26,684 bases of DNA from CAUZFZ01 sp963579025 (lineage in GTDB: Bacteria; Planctomycetota; Planctomycetia; Planctomycetales; Planctomycetaceae), in NCBI GenBank assembly GCA_963579025.1, contig CAUZFZ010000145.1, forward strand, positions 1-26,684, read 5' to 3'. Position 1 is the stretch's first letter. Every line of letters begins with the position of its first letter. The notes under the pieces are model-generated. The model worked only from the letters and a program-made list of their open reading frames with translations. It made no database searches and was not told the DNA's origin. This document shows, piece by piece, positions 23,056-26,684 of the stretch. The translations under genes were made by a program, and so were the position numbers.

Positions 23056-24348
23056 ATGACCGCACGCCGACGACCCAACACGTACAACAACGGCCAGCCG
23101 TACATTCCGCCGCGGGGTCGATACGCTCCCCGCGATGCCGTTGGCGATCATCTCTCTACGATCCATCCCGTTGTGCAGGGATTTCCCAGCTCGGCCGACT
23201 TCACGCGTGCAATCGTACGGGAAATGAAAATTCGCTTCTATCAGCCAAAGACAATCAAGACTTACCGCAACACCCTGATCGGATTCCTGCGCTGGTTCGG
23301 CGCGCCACCTCACCGAGTCACGCGCGAGGACATCCGCGACTTCCTCGAAATCCTGGTTGACGGGGGAGCCAGTTCCTCCTGGGTCGGAGTCCACCTCGCG
23401 GCGCTGCGTACTGCGTTCGACAAGATGTGCGGTCGACAGGTCACGCTGGGGCTCGAAACACCTCGCCGTCCCAAACGGATGCCTGTCGTGCCGAGCGTCC
23501 ATGAAATCCGCCTGATGCTCGAAGCTGTCACGTCCCTGCGAGACAAACTGCTGGTCGGTTTGCTCTACGCCCTGGGAGTCCGCGTCAGTGAAGTTGTCCG
23601 GCTGCGTTACCGCGACATCGATTTTGACCGGCGCGTCGTCACGATCTGGCAGGGCAAGGGCCGCGTCGATCGACAGGTCATGCTGCCTGTCAGCTTCGAA
23701 CCGCTGTTGCGTCACATGGCCAATGCTTATGCCGCGGACGAGTTCCTGTTTCCGGCGGATCGCAAGGGACGCCATATCTCACCCCGCACGGTGCAACGTG
23801 CCGTCAAGAACGCTGCCCGACTCGCAGGCGTCGCCAAAGACATCACGCCCCATTGTCTGCGACACGCCTTCGCCACTCATCTGCTCGAAAACGGCACGGA
23901 CATTCGGTTCATTCAGAAGTACCTCGGGCATGCGAAGCTGGAGACGACAACCATCTACACACGCGTGGCCGTGCTGCGAGAGAATCGCGTCACCAGTCCG
24001 CTCGACGTACTGACTGGCGCGAATTCACAGGCAGTCACGACTGAGAAACCACCTCAGTCGGTGGGTTGCATGGCACTCGCCGTCACTCCTCGACCGGCCA
24101 CTGCCGATGAACCACTCGCCGCCGACGCGACCGTCACCATCATGAACGATCCGCCCGTCACCCTCGACGGTATCGTTCTCAGTCAATCCCGCCCCGGTTG
24201 GGTCGCGTTGGAACTTCCACCGCTGGAAACCTGGGAGCAGCATTTCCAGTGGCTGACTCGGCAACAACGCGAACGGATCACCAGCCCCGACTTCTACCAG
24301 CACCTGCAAAAGCAGCTCGGCGACAGATTTCTGCGGTTGCTTGAATAG
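23056..24348 (+). CDS. IntI/Xer-like tyrosine recombinase with long C-terminal extension, probable integron integrase
   Basis: A 430-residue site-specific recombinase. A SAM-like core-binding domain (about 48-125) is followed by the catalytic domain with R176 (GVRVSEVVRLR), K201 (WQGKGRVDR), H266 and R269 (HCLRH), H292 (LGHAKLETT) and the nucleophile Y301 (IYTRV). WQGKG and the segment after the tyrosine (VTSPLDVL, 312-319) resemble integron integrases. However, the insertion that marks IntI between the middle of the catalytic domain and HxLRH is absent (residues 222-262 are short). Residues about 322-430 are an extra domain ending in WLTRQQRERITSPDFYQHLQ. AGGAG lies 10-14 bases before the ATG. 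It points toward the cassette array, a reverse arrangement. It should insert and excise the cassettes. Confidence 0.9.
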   Translation: MTARRRPNTYNNGQPYIPPRGRYAPRDAVGDHLSTIHPVVQGFPSSADFTRAIVREMKIRFYQPKTIKTYRNTLIGFLRWFGAPPHRVTREDIRDFLEILVDGGASSSWVGVHLAALRTAFDKMCGRQVTLGLETPRRPKRMPVVPSVHEIRLMLEAVTSLRDKLLVGLLYALGVRVSEVVRLRYRDIDFDRRVVTIWQGKGRVDRQVMLPVSFEPLLRHMANAYAADEFLFPADRKGRHISPRTVQRAVKNAARLAGVAKDITPHCLRHAFATHLLENGTDIRFIQKYLGHAKLETTTIYTRVAVLRENRVTSPLDVLTGANSQAVTTEKPPQSVGCMALAVTPRPATADEPLAADATVTIMNDPPVTLDGIVLSQSRPGWVALELPPLETWEQHFQWLTRQQRERITSPDFYQHLQKQLGDRFLRLLE

Positions 24349-24612
24349 CTGCGGACCGCCGCTTCCATTTTCCATCCGGTCGACTTCCCGACAAAGACCG
24401 CACACGGTGTGCGCGGCACGCCACCAACAAGCCTCTGTCCAGCGAATCGGCTCTTCTGTGAGCTCGTTCCCAACACAATTTCCGGTCGGATGGCTCACGG
24501 AAGGCAGGTTCGCTGAGTATCCCAATTGCCGACGTGAACCAACCTCGGTACGATCGCTGCACATTTCCACACTCGCAATCCTTCTTTGCGACAGTGTGTC
24601 ACCCAGAACCCC
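24349..24612 (+). other. Non-coding spacer expected to contain attI
   Basis: The 264 bases between the integrase stop and the first cassette boundary have no convincing gene. In an integron this is where attI should be. I cannot recognise accessory integrase-binding repeats by eye. A small GCACAC-GGTGTGC palindrome occurs near 24400. Confidence 0.45.
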
Positions 24613-24619
24613 GTTGGGT
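24613..24619 (+). other. First cassette boundary, candidate attI crossover GTTGGGT
   Basis: GTTGGGT fits the integron core GTTRRRY, with the exchange expected between G and TT. Its reverse complement ACCCAAC is exactly the R'' box at 24948-24954, as required if 24614-25091 is one cassette. A GTTCGA-GTC-TCGAAC hairpin follows directly (about 24620-24634). Confidence 0.7.
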
Positions 24620-24655
24620 GTTCGAGTCTCGAACCACCAGGTGATCCGTCGTTTC

Positions 24656-25027
24656 ATGAAATCTCAAATGCAACGCGTTCGTTACTCGCTGCTCTGTGGC
24701 TTCATGTGGGCCACACTCAGTTTCCTCGTCGGCATGAGTTATGTTATCGCCGCTTTTTTATGGGTGATATTTGACGGGGCGCAACCACCACAGTTCCGGC
24801 ATTATGAACATTACCTCTCGTTGGTGTTGTTCACGATGATGTCGTTTGTCTTCGGCGTCTCAGTTGCCTGGATTCGACACGTCCAGAAAGCCCTCCGCGA
24901 ATACGAGAAAAAACGATCTGCGATTGCCGAGCACGGCACGACAATTCACCCAACACAGCACGTAGCCGCAGAGTCCGGCATCCATGCCGGAACACCTTCG
25001 CCTTTCAACCAACGCCCGCTCTCGTAG
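24656..25027 (+). CDS. Cassette 1 gene: two-TM membrane protein
   Basis: A 123-residue protein without a recognised family. Two hydrophobic helices are clear (about 11-40: LLCGFMWATLSFLVGMSYVI...; about 55-77: LVLFTMMSFVFGVSVAWI), followed by a basic cytoplasmic helix (RHVQKALREYEKKRSAI). The reading frame runs about 80 bases into attC site A before stopping, so the last 25 residues are encoded by the recombination site. ATG 24656 is used; ATG 24668 is possible. No strong ribosome site is seen. It is the first gene of the array and may depend on an upstream promoter. Confidence 0.68.
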   Translation: MKSQMQRVRYSLLCGFMWATLSFLVGMSYVIAAFLWVIFDGAQPPQFRHYEHYLSLVLFTMMSFVFGVSVAWIRHVQKALREYEKKRSAIAEHGTTIHPTQHVAAESGIHAGTPSPFNQRPLS

Positions 25028-25097
25028 AATGTTGTTCTGCTGCTCGACGTGTTTCCGCTCTGTTCATGGGCGGCGTCGGCAGTGCTAACCGTTAGGC
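24948..25097 (+). repeat. attC site A
   Basis: 150 bp bounded by R'' ACCCAAC (24948-24954) and R' GTTAGGC (25091-25097). Outer arms AGCAC..GCCG (24957-24968) pair with CGGC.AGTGCT. The GGCGGCGTCGGC block near the right end matches the L' region of classical attC sites. A CCGGCAT-CC-ATGCCGG hairpin (about 24975-24990) lies in the loop. TAGAAT at 25025-25030 occupies the position where sites B and C have TATAAT. Confidence 0.88.
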
Positions 25098-25112
25098 GTC
25101 CCAGTCACACGC

Positions 25113-25484
25113 ATGCCATCGCCATACGCTCGACAGATGGGCGACTCCATTACTCGACTTGTCGCGTTATTCGACGGTCGCATGCCCGACGCTGAAGTCC
25201 AAAAGCAACTCTACGCAATCGCGTCGGATTCCTCCCGCTGGCCTGACGCGCATCGTTATCGCGGCACCGTGCGTGATCGATTGCTTGCTACGAAGGATGA
25301 GCTATTGCTGGGACAATAATACTTCGCCGAATCGTGCCTCGAATCACTCTACAACGAAACCGACCCTGTTGATCCGTTCCATTCAGTCTCACCGTTCTGG
25401 GTTGTCCCCAACGCAATCGCGCTTGCCACGCTGTTTGAAATACCGCTCGATGCTGTCATGCACGCTGTGCGCGCGGACGCCTAA
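25113..25484 (+). pseudogene. Cassette 2 gene with an in-frame stop
   Basis: From ATG 25113 one frame is open apart from a TAA at 25317-25319. It resumes as sensible protein directly after (YFAESCLESLYNETDPVD, then PFHSVSPFWVVPNAIALATL, ending HAVRADA). Together this gives about 123 residues. The final stop TAA lies inside the R'' box of attC B (GCCTAAC), which is typical for genuine cassette genes and argues that the long form is the ancestral one. The stop follows CAA, so a CAA-to-TAA change is the simplest cause. The short 68-residue product (ending LLLGQ) may still be made. No known domain. Confidence 0.7.
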
Positions 25485-25628
25485 CACTGTTTGGCCGCTG
25501 AGTTGCGGCATCCATGCCGCAAACGCCTTCCTTCTTCAATCACGACGGGCACTGGTTGTATAATTCTCTCGTTGGCCAATGTCCTTCGCTTCGATCAGGG
25601 GCGGCGTCGGCCATGCTTCCCGTTGTGC
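25479..25628 (+). repeat. attC site B
   Basis: 150 bp from R'' GCCTAAC (25479-25485) to R' GTTGTGC (25622-25628). R'' is the exact complement of the GTTAGGC that starts this cassette. Outer arms TGGCCG/CGGCCA; loop hairpin TTGCGGCAT-CC-ATGCCGCAA; block GGGGCGGCGTCGGC near the right end. Confidence 0.9.
25559..25564 (+). promoter_or_regulatory. Candidate -10 box TATAAT inside attC B
   Basis: A perfect TATAAT preceded by TTG, at the same offset (80 bases from R'') as in site C. A weak -35-like TTCAAT lies about 18 bases upstream. It would transcribe the following cassette gene, whose ATG is 74 bases downstream of the hexamer. Promoter function is inferred only. Confidence 0.45.
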
Positions 25629-25637
25629 GGCTCAAGA

Positions 25638-25979
25638 ATGGTTGAACCCGAAGAGCACCAGAGTCCTGACGGGCTTCTGACACTGGCCGTTGAGGCCCTA
25701 CCCGATGGCGACATCGCTATCGGATTTCGCGGATTCTCGTGGCATACTCACGCTGACATTCTCGCGTCTATCGCTGGATGTCCGGAATCGGACGCGGTTC
25801 GCTCGTTCGTCGATGACATACTCTCCGATCGCACGACTATTGCTGTCCAAACAATTGACGGTCGCATTCACGACGCATGGGTAACTGACGATCCGGTGGC
25901 GGATCGCAAGTATCAACAACCCAACGAACAACTCACTTTCCGTCTCTGGTCTGGCCGCCTGTGTGTTGAGACTGATTGA
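25638..25979 (+). CDS. Cassette 3 gene: hypothetical acidic protein
   Basis: A 113-residue soluble protein, acidic, with alternating beta and helix (LTLAVEALPDGDIAIGFRGF, then SDAVRSFVDDILSDRTTIAVQTIDGRIHDAW). It begins at ATG 25638, ten bases after the attC B core, and ends 13 bases before the R'' box of attC C, filling the cassette as expected. An upstream in-frame extension would be encoded by the attC site and is not chosen. I recognise no family; its composition resembles small immunity-type or binding proteins, but this is not evidence of function. Confidence 0.75.
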   Translation: MVEPEEHQSPDGLLTLAVEALPDGDIAIGFRGFSWHTHADILASIAGCPESDAVRSFVDDILSDRTTIAVQTIDGRIHDAWVTDDPVADRKYQQPNEQLTFRLWSGRLCVETD

Positions 25980-25991
25980 CACCGCAGCGCC

Positions 25992-26140
25992 GCACAACAA
26001 TGTGTGGCCGCTGAGTTGCGGCATCCATGCCGCAAACGCCTTCCTTCCTCATTCCAAACGGGCTCTTGTTGTATAATCTCTTGGTTGGCCAACGTATTTC
26101 GCTCCGTTGCGGGCGGCGTCGGCCACACAACCCGTTGGCA
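25992..26140 (+). repeat. attC site C
   Basis: 149 bp from R'' GCACAAC (25992-25998) to R' GTTGGCA (26134-26140). R'' is the exact complement of GTTGTGC that opens this cassette. The outer arms form an uninterrupted 10-bp pairing TGTGTGGCCG/CGGCCACACA. It shares the loop hairpin and TATAAT with site B but differs in both arms in a compensating way. Confidence 0.9.
26072..26077 (+). promoter_or_regulatory. Candidate -10 box TATAAT inside attC C
   Basis: A perfect TATAAT with TTGTTG just upstream, in the loop of attC C at the same offset as in attC B, 93 bases before the next cassette ATG. Sites A and D have TAGAAT and TAAGAT at the equivalent place. Confidence 0.45.
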
Positions 26141-26169
26141 GATCATCCTGCCCCGTCAAGGCCCATTCA

Positions 26170-26409
26170 ATGACTGAGCATCCACCGAATTGCACAAAGT
26201 GCGACGGTAAAATGGAACAGGGCTTCATTCTGGACTTTCATAGGCGCGGTCAAATCGCGAGTCAATGGGCTCCGGGTTCGCCGAAGAAGCCGCCGTTCTT
26301 TTGGTTCACGATAGTTCCCGACGAAACAATACTCCCTGTTGGTACGTTTCGGTGCAATTCGTGCGGTTATCTTGAGCAATATGCTCGACCGGAGTTTGCG
26401 TGGCGTTAG
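26170..26409 (+). CDS. Cassette 4 gene: small zinc-ribbon protein (DUF6487-like)
   Basis: A 79-residue protein with two Cys pairs, CTKC near residues 8-11 and CNSC near 62-65, expected to bind one zinc. The segment after the first pair (DGKMEQGFI), the PGSPKKPPFFW stretch and the second knuckle CNSCGYLEQYA resemble DUF6487-type small zinc ribbons; this is by memory of the pattern. The start is ATG 26170, 30 bases after the cassette boundary. The stop lies 12 bases before the R'' of attC D. Function unknown. Confidence 0.72.
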   Translation: MTEHPPNCTKCDGKMEQGFILDFHRRGQIASQWAPGSPKKPPFFWFTIVPDETILPVGTFRCNSCGYLEQYARPEFAWR

Positions 26410-26421
26410 CTTAGTCGCGTC

Positions 26422-26575
26422 TGCCAACAAAGCACGTGCCGCAAGGTCCGGCATCCATGCCGGAACACCTTCGCTGTTTCATCGACGCTCGATTTCGTAA
26501 GATCATTTCCTCACTGCTCAACGTTCTCACGCTCCGATCTGGGGCGGCGTCGGCAGTGCTAAGGCGTCGTTCAGA
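26422..26575 (+). repeat. attC site D, with irregular right end
   Basis: R'' TGCCAAC (26422-26428) is the exact complement of the GTTGGCA that starts its cassette. Arms AGCAC..GTGCCG / CGGC.AGTGCT, loop hairpin and GGGGCGGCGTCGGC are as in site A. The right core is displaced: after AGTGCT comes AAGGCGTC and only then GTTCAGA (26569-26575). Compared with site A, CCGTTA seems to be missing before GGCGTC. The exact crossover point is therefore unsure. Confidence 0.75.
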
Positions 26576-26684
26576 ATTAACTTACCCGCTTCGCCTGTTT
26601 TTATGTGGGTGAATCTCATAATTCCAGTCGCCGTGAAAAGCATTACGTTTTAGACGCACGCTCTGCATCTCACTGTCCGTCACC
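26576..26684. other. Start of next cassette or array flank
   Basis: The last 109 bases have no start codon with a sizeable open frame and no further attC arm. They may be the beginning of another cassette that continues beyond the window. Confidence 0.4.

Noticed and set aside
23041..23775. A 244-codon minus-strand frame opposite the integrase
   Set aside because: It is antisense to conserved recombinase motifs and has no start signal.
24948..26575. CRISPR array as explanation of the four repeats
   Set aside because: The repeats are about 150 bp, imperfect and separated by genes, with integron core boxes; this does not fit CRISPR.

Overview
The window looks like a chromosomal segment of a member of the Planctomycetota. 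The evidence is the company of families: a DUF1552 Tat-exported protein with a large DUF1587/1592/1588/1585 cytochrome, a di-haem protein related to hydrazine synthase alpha (HzsA), a Ser/Thr kinase fused to an ATPase, and a subtilase with FG-GAP repeats. The DNA is GC-rich, genes are loosely spaced, and intergenic space holds several dispersed palindromic repeats. No rRNA, tRNA or CRISPR array was seen.

Layout. 0-2.2 kb: minus-strand kinase/AAA protein whose C-terminus stops abruptly. 2.4-3.0 kb: ParE/RelE-type toxin-antitoxin pair. 3.1-6.2 kb: HzsA-like di-haem protein. 6.2-12.1 kb: an accessory island of orphan genes, broken genes and repeats. It contains an acidic hypothetical protein followed by a membrane protein gene frameshifted in a (CT)5 tract, a minus-strand membrane protein, a collapsed type I restriction-modification remnant (hsdR head joined to an internal piece of hsdM), two copies of a large palindrome, and a retron reverse transcriptase with its own transmembrane segment and a structured candidate msr-msd RNA just upstream. 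12.2-14.7 kb: a subtilase/FG-GAP gene bracketed by inverted copies of a MITE-like element. 14.75-20.1 kb: an operon-like minus-strand set (DUF1552, a GxxExxY nuclease-fold gene, the DUF1592-type cytochrome). The GxxExxY gene sits between two copies of the same hairpin and looks inserted. 20.3-22.8 kb: housekeeping-type genes (a tiny bL37-like ribosomal protein candidate, RluA-type pseudouridine synthase, FemAB/GNAT-like protein).

23.0-26.7 kb is the most exciting region: an integron. A tyrosine recombinase related to IntI, but lacking the IntI-specific insertion and carrying a C-terminal extension of about 110 residues, is followed in the same direction by four attC-like sites of about 150 bp. 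These define four gene cassettes. For every complete cassette, the seven bases at its start (GTTGGGT, GTTAGGC, GTTGTGC, GTTGGCA) are the exact reverse complement of the R'' box near its end (ACCCAAC, GCCTAAC, GCACAAC, TGCCAAC), which is the hallmark of circularisable cassettes. The cassette genes are small and mostly unrecognised: a two-TM protein, a gene with an in-frame stop, a hypothetical protein and a zinc-ribbon protein. Each attC also has a -10-like hexamer (TATAAT in two of them) at the same place in its loop, so the sites may carry promoters. The array runs to the right edge of the window.
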